64,000 bases of DNA, taken from NCBI GenBank assembly GCA_012845835.1, contig JABAKD010000028.1, positions 1,743,501 through 1,807,500 on the forward strand. Direction: 5' to 3'. The stretch's first letter is position 1. Each line of letters begins with the position of its first letter. Below the pieces are notes generated by a model. It did no database searches. It worked only from the letters and a program-made list of their open reading frames with translations, and was not told the DNA's origin. Shown one piece after another: positions 33,001 through 38,900 of the stretch. This stretch comes from Undaria pinnatifida. Lineage: Eukaryota; Sar; Phaeophyceae; Laminariales; Alariaceae. A program made the translations under genes and the position numbers.

Positions 33001-33480
33001 CGCTCTAGATGCGTGTCTGCTGACGGACGAGGAGATGCGGGTCTACGACGAGATGCGAGAGGTATGTTTCTCTATATGTAAAAGGTTCCCCTTCGCGAAG
33101 TGTTTGGCTTGAAATCGCGGGGATGTCCCAAGTGAAAAAGAGGAACACAGGCGTTCCTATGAACGATACCACTCACGATAACGTTTAAAAGCTCTTGAAA
33201 ACTAACTAAAAACTAATAGCACACGGCGCAAGTAACCGGGAAAGTAGCATCAATCGGCCCAAACGAGTGTACAGTTTAGTTTATATGATGTCCTCGCGAA
33301 TGGCACATCGTAGGGTGTACATATGTTTTCAATTGTCTCTTGCCCTCCCCCCCTGCCCCCACCATACGACTACGGCCATGCACAAGCTGAGTGCACCCCC
33401 CCTGCCCCCCTCTCTTCCTGCAGTCCACGGAGAAGCTTCCCGAGGCGTTCCCAAGCTCGCTGCGCATCAGATTCACATGA
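2957..33480 (+). CDS. CobW/COG0523 GTPase, metal chaperone (ZNG1-like)
   Basis: Thirteen exons: 2957-3094, 3458-3588, 15339-15510, 16023-16125, 18237-18316, 18846-18920, 19281-19347, 20163-20533, 21569-21703, 23270-23456, 24143-24243, 32918-33061, 33424-33480. All introns are GT-AG, phases agree, and 586 codons run to TGA without a stop. Counting from the 2957 codon: Walker A GFLGAGKT 28-35, VVNDMAEVN from about 52, metal motif CICC 87-90, ESSGISEP 120-127, NKMD 218-221, a His/Asp-rich loop about 300-387, the CobW C-terminal domain from about 400 (RPFHPERL 412-419), and a GDRRQELVFIG tail. Family members use GTP hydrolysis to deliver Zn2+ or other metals to client enzymes; the His-rich loop suggests zinc here. 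The true start lies upstream. The gene is over 30 kb because of two giant introns carrying antisense retroelements. Confidence 0.9.
3458..3588 (+). CDS. CobW exon 3 (CxCC metal motif)
   Basis: Acceptor TTTTCAG|GGAG and donor TGCTG|GTGAGT, ending in phase 2. It encodes the switch region VVNDMAEVNVDA and VELQNGCIC; the second Cys of the CC pair is completed by the first base of the next exon, 11.7 kb away. The CxCC motif is the diagnostic metal-binding site of the family. Confidence 0.92.
3650..3815. repeat. GGTCGATT minisatellite, left part
   Basis: An irregular tandem run of TTGGTCGAT-like 8-10-bp units just inside the intron donor. A shorter run of the same motif (GTGGTCGATTCGCCGATTGG) sits at 15238-15275, near the acceptor of the same intron. 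Confidence 0.75.
4985..5540. repeat. Tandem SINE-like units with a tRNA B box
   Basis: Two clear copies of a unit of about 200 bp (about 5090-5300 and 5350-5560) share a T-rich tail, then CATCTCTTCTTTT, and a tract reading GGTTCAATTCCCACCGGA, which matches an RNA polymerase III B box inside a short stem. A third, more decayed head lies near 5020-5070 (GGGTTAAATCCC). The rest does not fold as an intact tRNA, so a tRNA-derived SINE or tRNA pseudogene tandem is likeliest. Confidence 0.5.
5550..6150. repeat. CTG/CAG-rich tracts
   Basis: Imperfect CTG runs at 5608-5670 and 6055-6140 make open frames on both strands (poly-Cys, poly-Leu, poly-Gln) with no domain. A CAG tract follows at 6475-6515. 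Confidence 0.6.
7375..8070. repeat. Direct repeat pair of about 90 bp
   Basis: The block at about 7380-7472 (GTAGCTTTTCTTACTGCACT start) returns at about 7975-8066 with roughly 80% identity by eye. Between them lies a separate dispersed repeat (7555-7735). Confidence 0.65.
7555..7735. repeat. Dispersed repeat, copy A
   Basis: About 175 bp starting TGCATGGCCGTAGTCGTATG are found again at 57325-57495 with roughly 90% identity by eye. Shorter pieces of the same phrase occur inverted near 33360-33385 and 56205-56250. No coding potential is evident. Confidence 0.8.
8579..8846 (-). repeat. LTR, 3' copy for the minus-strand element
   Basis: 268 bp with 7-bp inverted ends (TGTACCG/CGGTACA). It differs from its partner at about 21 sites plus a 4-base gap. 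Confidence 0.88.
9344..10190 (-). pseudogene. Protease and start-of-pol remnant
   Basis: Minus-strand frames read a retropepsin-like tail (10190-9969: HLTIDTPWGPVRFTMPFIVL, then GGGDVVIIGQKTLREKLG), then a linker with FVPGGDAPGDVDDEVAL (9947-9519), then a fragment with VVPRLPLGRDEFVV and LKALRLKMDQKRGLVQRYG (9562-9344) that would lead into reverse transcriptase. Frames shift several times and the catalytic parts of pol are absent. The family assignment rests on layout and on likeness to stramenopile Ty3 elements, not on a search. Confidence 0.6.
10395..11880 (-). pseudogene. Gag-like remnant with zinc knuckle
   Basis: Read on the minus strand, an acidic Gag-like region (11500-11255: DLSEEELMQGLKTFVGVDMQ) is followed after a frame change by a basic region with CFVCGKQGREQWDC near 10940-10900. 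This is a CCHC-type knuckle in which Arg replaces the usual His. It continues through a Gln/Ala-rich spacer containing VYIRVPREKMAPVDNGLTET near 10640. Stops and frameshifts break the reading, so the product is not functional as it stands. Confidence 0.65.
11912..12175 (-). repeat. LTR, 5' copy for the minus-strand element
   Basis: 264-bp partner of 8579-8846 with the same inverted ends, followed by the CACA target duplicate. Confidence 0.88.
12180..13800. other. Intron 3, unique sequence
   Basis: No recognisable gene. The open frames here (for example 12855-13592 minus) show no domain and no repeat structure. A GGTACCTGGTACC palindrome lies near 13075. Confidence 0.4.
13800..14040. repeat. 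Direct repeats flanking a perfect hairpin
   Basis: A block of about 75 bp starting TACTGCTGTAACATTTCGCC occurs at 13807-13875 and 13960-14030. Between them is an 11-bp perfect stem, CCGCGTTGATT/AATCAACGCGG (13910-13938), with a 7-base loop. Confidence 0.7.
15339..15510 (+). CDS. CobW exon 4
   Basis: Acceptor CTTGCAG|C, donor GACGAG|GTACTT. It completes the second Cys of CICC and encodes SMSQELFVSVNQLV and YDHVVIESSGISEPKSV, the family's switch II and Ser-Gly-Ile-Ser-Glu-Pro signature. Confidence 0.92.
15692..15793 (+). pseudogene. Ghost copy of CobW exon 4
   Basis: About 100 bp inside intron 4 copy the 3' half of exon 4 (from GGCCACGTCGTCATGAGTCC to CTCATGGACGAA) at about 80% identity by eye. 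One base is lost at ATTGAG>ATGAG, which breaks the frame, and a run of T is inserted before CAGGACGC. It lies 180-280 bases after the real exon. Confidence 0.85.
16023..16125 (+). CDS. CobW exon 5
   Basis: Acceptor GACCCAG|GTGCG, donor GAAAG|GTGAG, phase 1. It encodes VRLDTMVTVVDAGAFLAAY, the conserved strand that follows the SGISEP motif, and then an insert. Confidence 0.9.
16126..18236 (+). other. CobW intron 5 with its own minisatellite
   Basis: The first 200 bases carry two copies of TGTGGGGCTKTGCCCCTGGCAG (16147-16172 and 16279-16300). A minisatellite of about eight degenerate units of roughly 60 bp, built on GCTGTGGCATCGGTRCCAAAC, fills 16700-17130. From 17130 to 18236 I see no structure. 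Confidence 0.65.
18237..18316 (+). CDS. CobW exon 6
   Basis: Acceptor CCCCAG|AGG after a C-rich tract, donor GAGCAG|GTGGGT. It encodes DDPAFQQSMVEGGGAQRAVV and DLLVEQ, the helix before the NKxD strand. Confidence 0.88.
18846..18920 (+). CDS. CobW exon 7 (NKxD)
   Basis: Acceptor GCGGAAG|GTGG, donor ACAGAG|GTGAGT, phase 0 at both ends. It encodes VECADVLVLNKMDTIDED; NKMD is the guanine-specificity motif. Confidence 0.9.
19281..19347 (+). CDS. CobW exon 8
   Basis: Acceptor CGGTAG|ATCT, donor CTGCAAG|GTAAC, phase 1. It encodes ILLALNPHARVIGCTYGNIG, the end of the GTPase domain. Confidence 0.88.
20026..20053. repeat. Perfect 13-bp hairpin before exon 9
   Basis: GAGAAGGCGGCTT, two loop bases, AAGCCGCCTTCTC: a GC-rich perfect stem about 110 bases upstream of the acceptor of the His-rich exon. 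In the pre-mRNA it could mask or position the acceptor; that role is inference. Confidence 0.8.
20163..20533 (+). CDS. CobW exon 9 (His-rich loop)
   Basis: Acceptor ACAAAG|AGGTAC set by phase, donor GGGCAT|GTGAGA. The exon adds 124 residues between the GTPase and C-terminal domains: an Ala/Thr stretch, then HAHEHEHTHAHGH, a SHSHSHSHAHSDDHAHD tract, and CAKCNEEGHGH with a CxxC. Such loops bind Zn2+ or Ni2+ in COG0523 proteins. Confidence 0.88.
20614..21120. repeat. CobW intron 9 minisatellite
   Basis: About seven degenerate units of roughly 70 bp repeat TGTCCTGRGCCCTG...TCTCAGCTTG. No similar array is seen elsewhere in the window. Confidence 0.75.
21211..21261 (+). pseudogene. Ghost copy of CobW exon 10 start
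   Basis: After CCGGCGGCAG, the bases GACCATTCTCACAGCCACGG copy the first 45-50 bases of exon 10 (21569) with a few changes. The duplication also covers about 50 bases of upstream intron, so the acceptor itself was copied. It diverges after the GGGGACGG step. Confidence 0.85.
21569..21703 (+). CDS. CobW exon 10 (start of CobW_C domain)
   Basis: Acceptor CGGCAG|GACC, donor TTGAAG|GTGAGG, phase 0. It encodes the last His pairs (DHSHSHGHND) and FGIDNFVYRQRRPFHPERL, the opening of the CobW C-terminal domain. Confidence 0.92.
21704..23269 (+). other. CobW intron 10
   Basis: It contains a 110-bp tandem duplication (about 22390-22610, units starting GATCAATCTTTTAGGGCG) and a 190-bp tandem duplication (22960-23130 and 23135-23330) whose second copy reaches into exon 11. 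The remainder shows nothing recognisable. Confidence 0.7.
23045..23122 (+). pseudogene. Ghost copy of CobW exon 11 start
   Basis: TACTGCTGGGACGTCGTACT through GCTAGCGCTCTCGGAAATGG copies the intron end and first bases of exon 11 (23250-23330). The acceptor AG has been lost (TCGGCTTATACC for TTGCAGCTCATGCC), so it probably is not spliced. Confidence 0.75.
23270..23456 (+). CDS. CobW exon 11
   Basis: Acceptor CTTGCAG|CTC, donor ACGCCG|GTAAGG, phase 1. A Gly/Glu insert is followed by LGKLVRSKGFMWLAF, the RSKGF.WLA strand of the C-terminal domain. Confidence 0.9.
24143..24243 (+). CDS. CobW exon 12
   Basis: Acceptor GGTACAG|GCGC, donor TTCGAG|GTGAGA. It encodes FEVLCLGRWWDSLERAQWPP and the acidic helix AAITEDFE. 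Confidence 0.88.
24300..24620. repeat. GATCRTACAGATC-type repeats
   Basis: Short palindrome-rich units such as CAGATCATGATCTGCCTAAC and GATCGTAC recur every 30-60 bases near the intron's 5' end. A sparser set of the same motif lies at 23600-23820 in the previous intron. Confidence 0.6.
25151..26365 (-). pseudogene. Tyrosine recombinase remnant
   Basis: Three minus-strand pieces in order: an N-terminal core-binding part (26362-26042, with RTYASGFWSWCTFRWL), a middle part with the first catalytic Arg region (25825-25508, SYFFVARSDEVFA and LFRGHKRDQAQVGSV), and a C-terminal part (25405-25151) with HTLRI (HxxR), GRWKFDAYKVYTRN holding the conserved G-R-W and the nucleophile Tyr, and a DDARQVSRELA tail. 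The pieces are in different frames, so the gene is broken. Confidence 0.8.
26396..27910 (-). pseudogene. Gag-like protein remnant with degenerate CCCH finger
   Basis: The N-terminal part contains a coiled-coil-like repeat (ENGGRLEKIEKSTAENGG) and KNPNLRAFWILCGEKPKG (27300-27240). A middle part follows (27238-26930, PLAGHDVTAFMPRGAEPG). The C-terminal part (26929-26396) has FGWASRGGCRFERKGDPCKY followed by RH, a CCCH-like knuckle lacking its first Cys, and a basic and Gly/Ser-rich tail. The layout matches Gag of tyrosine-recombinase retroelements; this is inference. Confidence 0.55.
28300..30110. repeat. Two-level tandem repeats in CobW intron 12
   Basis: Units of about 95 bp ending ...ATATCGTGCACGTACGATCG and containing CACCCAGCAGTCCGCATGGG occur in two clusters (28860-29165 and 29440-29820). 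The clusters sit inside a duplication of roughly 800 bp (about 28580-29360 and 29370-30100), which shares CACCCAACAAGACGCAA and the phrase AGGTACCAGCAAG. More decayed copies of the latter phrase lie at 28340 and 28470. Confidence 0.75.
31102..31136. repeat. Perfect 16-bp hairpin
   Basis: ATATTATTCTTATCGG, loop TTC, CCGATAAGAATAATAT: an uninterrupted inverted repeat. It resembles a terminator in shape, but the window is eukaryotic and it lies inside an intron. Confidence 0.85.
31334..31714. mobile_element. Inverted-repeat element (MITE-like) with internal duplication
   Basis: The left end CGACTATTAATAGTAATGTA is matched inverted by the right end, with arms of about 85 bp that include AATTGGCGGAGTTCGTT and TCTGACTGGTT. 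The middle carries a tandem block of about 140 bp (TATGTTGGGTGGCGAGGT start, at 31412 and 31558). No target duplication is obvious and no protein is encoded. Confidence 0.75.
31770..32850. repeat. Direct repeat pair near the end of intron 12
   Basis: A phrase starting GCGATAAAAACGAAGGCACG (31777) returns as GCACGATAAAAATGGAGGCACG (32719) and continues for about 110 bases through CCACGGCTT or CAACGGCTT. Between them lie pyrimidine-rich sequence and two copies of a GTAGTTTGGGTAG-type phrase (32210 and 32320) related to the 62-kb repeats. Confidence 0.6.
32918..33061 (+). CDS. CobW exon 13
   Basis: Acceptor CTGGCAG|GGT, donor CGAGAG|GTATGT, phase 0. It encodes GDRRQELVFIGLGMNEEATR and LDACLLTDEEM, the strongly conserved end of the CobW C-terminal domain. 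Confidence 0.92.
33424..33480 (+). CDS. CobW exon 14 with stop
   Basis: Acceptor TTCCTGCAG|TCC after a C-rich tract. It encodes STEKLPEAFPSSLRIRFT and TGA at 33478-33480. Confidence 0.88.
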   Translation, partial: STEKLPEAFPSSLRIRFT

Positions 33481-33680
33481 GCTGTAGTTCCTGTAGCTCC
33501 AACGACGGTCTGAGGGGACTCCGGCAAACTCAACCCCGCGCGAAACCGGGGCAGAACACGTCAGCTGTACGAGCAGAGCATTGCTACAGCTGTCATCACA
33601 GACTCCAACGATGGTCTGAGGGAACTCTGGCCAACCCAACCGGGGTGGAACATCTGTCAGCTGCTATCGTATGAGTTTAA
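33481..33680. repeat. Tandem repeat directly after the CobW stop
   Basis: Two units of about 115 bp carry CCAACGACGGTCTGAGGGGA and CCAACGATGGTCTGAGGGAA with neighbouring matches (CAGCTGTA, AACCCAACCGGGG). They begin within 15 bases of the stop codon, so they are probably part of the 3' UTR. Confidence 0.7.
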
Positions 33681-33689
33681 CGTTTACTA

Positions 33690-35250
33690 CGGGAAAACAT
33701 TGTCCCACTCTAATTTTAAGTAGTTTGTCCACCCAAACGTGGGTGCAGTTTTAAAAGGGTCAAGGCTACGGTAGGGCGAGAACTTTAAGAGGGTTCATTT
33801 CAGCGCCTCAGAGCTACTGGCGCGAATGACTACCCTATGCTTGTTAAATACAAGAGCTTTTGTGCTTTACAATTTCGCGAAATACGCTGGCATTGAGTTG
33901 TTGGTTACACCAGGTGGAATAAAAAGGGAGGTGCCCTCTCCCTACCGTGGCCTTCGTCTATGGTACGTCTCTAGGCTGACACCACCATCGAACGTGCTTG
34001 CGACAACGAGGGGTGTATCTAATTGCAACTATTAGTAGAGAGCTGCAGGTAGAGCACCCGTGCAATGCTTGGCCCATACTAAGAACTGCGGTAGAGGTGG
34101 TACGTGTGGCGAGTAGCTGGGTGGCTGCTGTGGTGTGTACCATGGCAAGCAGGCGGAACTCGCTTTGTTGTGGGTGTTTTTTAATAATGTTACAAACACG
34201 CTAATTCGTTAGCGTTGAATTCGACACAATTGGCCCATCTTCAGCTTGGTTTTCCAAGCTGCGTGACACGTTAGTGGCGCGTATTCTTCATCCCTTGTGA
34301 GGGAGATGCGTTGGTGATCGATGTCTCACGCCGCTGGGGAAATATTTGCTTAATGTTTTCAACTATTTTTTTTTTAGCGAAACACTCCCGTTTTTGATGT
34401 CGAAATGGGACACGAGAGGAGAAAATTCCACGGTCAGAATCGCTTGCTCCAACATGCCTGAAACCAAACCTTTCCTCTCCTATAACTTATTCTTTGGCTT
34501 TTGTTAAGTGTTATATATTAATTTCGGCGACAGGGTCTTGCAGATTACTGCTGCTGCTTCGAGTAGATATAGAGAGTAGCTTCTGTCGGAAATATGTCGG
34601 AAAAAGAAGAAAAATGTGTTCGCGAGGTTTTCTCTTACGAGAAATCAGAATCTGATCTTCAGGGGTACCACGGTTTAGACCGCCTGAATTACGGTGCCCT
34701 CGACGGCCGGATACGTTCACAACGCAAAATACAGCCTTCGTCTCACATTTCGCAATCGCCAGAAATCACGTAAATACGTTGTTAAACGGTATCACGAGCT
34801 ATTAGCCCGTCCACACCTCTCATCAACATCGACTTCCAATTCTGCGACAGCAAGCACATAACACCCCTAGAGCATCTCGCCTGCGCATATAAGACACATC
34901 CCCATCACCGTGCTGAGCGGTAGACGCGTCCTACCTTAGCGATAGCGCCTATTGGCCCTTAAGGCTTACATTTATTTTCGACGCATTTCCCAAACCCAAT
35001 ACCGTTGGAATACCATTTTTGTTTTAGAGTAGTGTTGGTTATTTCACTATTAATAGGCCATAAGATTGTTCACCTGGTTGTACGCTCAGTCTTGTCTTGC
35101 TCATAGTCAGTTTTTTGGTTATGTAGAGATGCCTCCTCGGGTAAGGAGCCTCAGAGAAATTGGGTGCACGCCTACCGTAGCATGGGTCGGTGACGTATTT
35201 ATTCATCAGCGATGACCGGACCTACGGAAGTAGACAACGTCGCTTATTCA
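33690..35250. other. Intergenic, mostly unrecognised
   Basis: A dispersed phrase (TTTTAAGTAGTTTGTCCACC, 33712-33760) recurs near 18690, 35735, 39570 and 55200. Another (AAGCTGCGTGACACGTTAG, 34257) recurs near 14960, 16565 and 61280. CTCCCTACCGTGGCCTTCG at 33938 belongs to a phrase seen again at 59425, 63130 and 63555. No gene is seen. Confidence 0.5.
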
Positions 35251-35990
35251 AGTCAACATCCACACAAAATGTCGCCGATCATCAGAAGCCCCTGTGAACA
35301 CTGCAACGTATAGTGTCGCGCTTACAACCACTAATAAGTAATCCCAGCTGACCACGTGATTTCCCGGCGATGCTTTTTTTTTTCACGACGGAATGCGAGA
35401 GGCTGAGTTAGTTACCCAGACCCCCAAGATCAGACCCGACGGGGGGGGGAAACCACCCTGCGTTCTGTTGCATCGATGCCGGTGTCTGTTTACAGGGAGA
35501 GAGCCCGCGGCACCTATCAAGCCCGGCATCGAACGCACGACGGCAAATGTCACGTTGGCGGCGTGAATTCGATTATCTGGCGCGGTAGGTCCCGCGCGTG
35601 CTTTCCTTGTAAATAGACAGCGGCGCTGATGCGGCAGGGAGAGGAGAGCGTGACCCTCCGGGATCTGGGATCTGGGTAGGCCAGCCTCTTGTATCACACT
35701 TTCTAGAACTGCGAAACATATTCTACACTAATTTCAAGTAGTTTGTCCCCAAAACGTGGGTGCGTTCTGAAGAGGGAAAGTCGTGAGAAATTCAAATGCA
35801 AGGGCGTTGAGTAATGACACAGTCAGTCCATCGGGATTAGTGGTGTCAAGCACAGCACTTGGATTTGCAGTGTCCCAGACGTTTCCGATTATCGGCGACT
35901 GTAGCTCCGGTTGTCGGTAGCGTTTTAGTTGATATTATCTTGGGAACTGTTTAGCAGGTGACCGGTTTGTCAGGGGAGTCGGGCTGTAGT
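35250..35990. repeat. Block flanking the palindromic array, copy 1
   Basis: From AGTCAACATCCACACAAAAT to the first palindromic unit, this block of about 730 bp matches 39060-39800 in order but with heavy divergence. Shared landmarks are ...CAACGTCGCTTATTC, GCTACCCAGA or TTACCCAGA, GTAGGTCCCG, GCGGCGCTGATGCGGC and TTTCAAGTAGTTTGTCCC. Confidence 0.65.
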
Positions 35991-35999
35991 GTGTAGCAG

Positions 36000-38900
36000 A
36001 GTACCGGTGTCGTTCGTGATGGGCGTTAGTTTTTCCACCACCTACCGCACCACGGAGTGTCGTCTACCGTACGGCCCAGGTGATGGGTTGATACTGAATG
36101 TTTCTTGGACTAGCGCCGCAGACTTTTTTTCGTACTTACAGACTCTTTTACGAAACCATACCCCAACCGGAAGTACTTCTTCTGTGCAACTCCAAGCGAC
36201 ACTACCAACCCATCATTAGGGCTGTACGGCAGGTGAAACTCCGCGACGCCGTAATCGGCAGAACATACACGCAACGATCGCGAGAAACACCCGCACTCTA
36301 CTTATATACTCCTACACCTACTGACAACCCCGCCTCACCAACGACAACCGGAGCTCCAGCACGTTTCACTGCATACTGTAGCTGCGGCTGTCATTGGTGA
36401 TCCTGGCGATACTCTCTTGGAGGCTGGTTTACGGGTGACAAGGTTGTTAGTGGGGGTGGAGCTATGTATAGAAGTAGAGTACCGGTGTTGATCGCGATGG
36501 GCGTTTGCGCCTTCTGCCACTAACGGCGCCACGGAAGTTTCGCCTGCCGTACAGCCATGATGACGGGTTGGTATTGAACGCTTCTTGGGCTAGTGTCGCA
36601 AACTTGTGCTCGTACTTACGGCCTCTATTGCGAGGCCTGCTCCCCACGAGAGGTACTTTTCGTGTGAGTTTCCAAGTGACAATACCAGCGCATTATCATG
36701 GGCTGTACGACAGGCAAAACTCCGTGGCGCCGCTATCGGCGGAACATACAAATATAAATAGCGAGCAACACCCGTACTCTACTTCTATAGTCCCACTCCG
36801 ACTCACAACCCCGTCTCACGCAAACCGGTCCCCAAAAGAAAACCACCAAACCCACTAGCGATAACATAAGCTACAGTCGATATCGTCCCTTGAAGACAAC
36901 ATCGGCGACGTTTCGTGCGGATGTTGCCGTGAAGGTGCAATATCTAGTGCTGTAGCTGCGGTTGTCAAAGGTGGTTTGTTGGTATTCTTTTCAGGGGTTG
37001 GTTTGCACGTGACAGCGTTTCCAGTAGGATTCAGGCTATAGCAGTAGAGTACTTGTATCGACCGCAATGGGCATTTGTATGTTCCGCGGGTAATGATGCC
37101 AAGGAGGTTCGCTTGTCGCACCGTCAAATGATGGGGTAGTATTGGCCATTTCTTGGACTAGCATCGCTTTTTATTATACTTCGAAGTATGTACTTTCACC
37201 TTGTTTTACGAGGCCTGCCTCCCACCAGAGATAGTTCGCATGTGCAGCTCCAACCAACAGAAACGCTCAATACGCATTCGCAATTAGAGCTGCCCGGGAG
37301 GCGAACCCCCGTTGCACCATTAGAGCCCAGAACATAAAACGCCCATCGCGAGCAACGTGTTCTACTGCTATTGCCCGACTCCTACTGACAACCCTGTCAC
37401 CAGAAAATCAATATCCAAGCACATACCAATAAAGCCACCACCGATCGACAATCGTTGTCGGTGGTGGCTTCGCTTGTATTCTCTTGGGGGTTGAGTTGCG
37501 GGTGGCAGGATTGTCAGCGGAAGTTGGGCTGTAGAAGTCGGGCACCGGTGTTAATTACGATGGGCGTTTGTATGCTCCACCGTTAACGGTACCACGGCGT
37601 TTGATCTGCCGTACAGCCCTGATGATGGGTTGGTATTGAGCGCCCTTCTAGCTAACATCGGAAAATTGTGTTTGCATTCACAGCCTGTTTCACGAGGCCT
37701 GCTCTCCAACATATATGTACTTCTCCCGTGCAGCTCTAAGCAACATAAACGCTTAATATCAACCCATTGTCATAGGCTGTACGACAGGCAGTACTCCGTG
37801 GCGTCGTCATAGCCCGGAATATACCAACGCCCTTCGCGCACAACAACGATAATACTACGTTTATAGCTCAAATCCCGACTGACAACCCTATGACCCCCAA
37901 AACTAGTTCCCAACGGAATGTCAGCCGGAACTCTGTGGTGCTGTTAGCGGTGGAGCATACAAACGCCGATCGCGCGCAACGCCGACACTCTTAATTCTAC
38001 AGCCCAACTCCAGACTGAAAACCTTGTCACACGCAAACTAACCGCCGAGAGAATATCAACGAAGTCACCACCAACAGCACCGACAACATTTGTCGGTGGT
38101 GGCTTGGCTGGCGTTCTCTTGGGGATTATTTTGGGGGTGACAGGGTTATTAGTGGGAGTCGGGCTGTAGAAGTACAGCACCAGTGTTCGCGATGGACTTT
38201 TGTACGTCCCGCCGTTACCGGTGCTTCCCGGTCCTTGACGATGGATTCGGTATTGAGCATTCCTTGGGTTAGCGTCGGAAACTTGTGTTTGCACTTACAG
38301 CCTGTTTTACGAGTCCTACTTCCCACTAGAGGTAGTTCAAGTCCAACTCCAAACAGAACTATGCTCAATGTCAAGCCATCAGTATGGGCTGTACGAAGGG
38401 CAAATCTCCGTGGCAAGGTTACAGTCCGGAACATACACACGCCCATCGCGAACAGAACCGGTACTCTGCGTCTATGGCCCGACTCTCACTGACAACCCTG
38501 GCATACGCAAACTAATCTACACGGGAACATCAACAACGCCACCACCAACAAACGTTGCCTGTGGTAGCTTTATTGGTATTGTCTCGGGGGTTGATTTTCG
38601 GGTAATAGGGTCGTCACTGAGAGCCGGCCTGTAGAACTGGAACACTGGCGTTGCTCGCGATGGGCGTCTGTATGTCAGGGCTCTAACAGCGCCACGTGGT
38701 TTCGCCTTTCTGCACAGCCCCTGATGATGGTTTGGTATTGAACATTTCTGTGGCTAGCGTCGCAAACACTTGGTTCGTATTTACAGACTGTTTTATGCAG
38801 TCTGCCTCCAACCAGAGGTGCTTCTAAGTTCAGCTCCAAGCAACAGACACGTTTAATGCCAACCCATCATCAGGGCTGCACGATAGGTGTAGCTTCGTGG

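Noticed and set aside
36098-36400. Open frames in the palindromic array as genes
   Set aside because: Frames are not kept between units, and none shows a domain.
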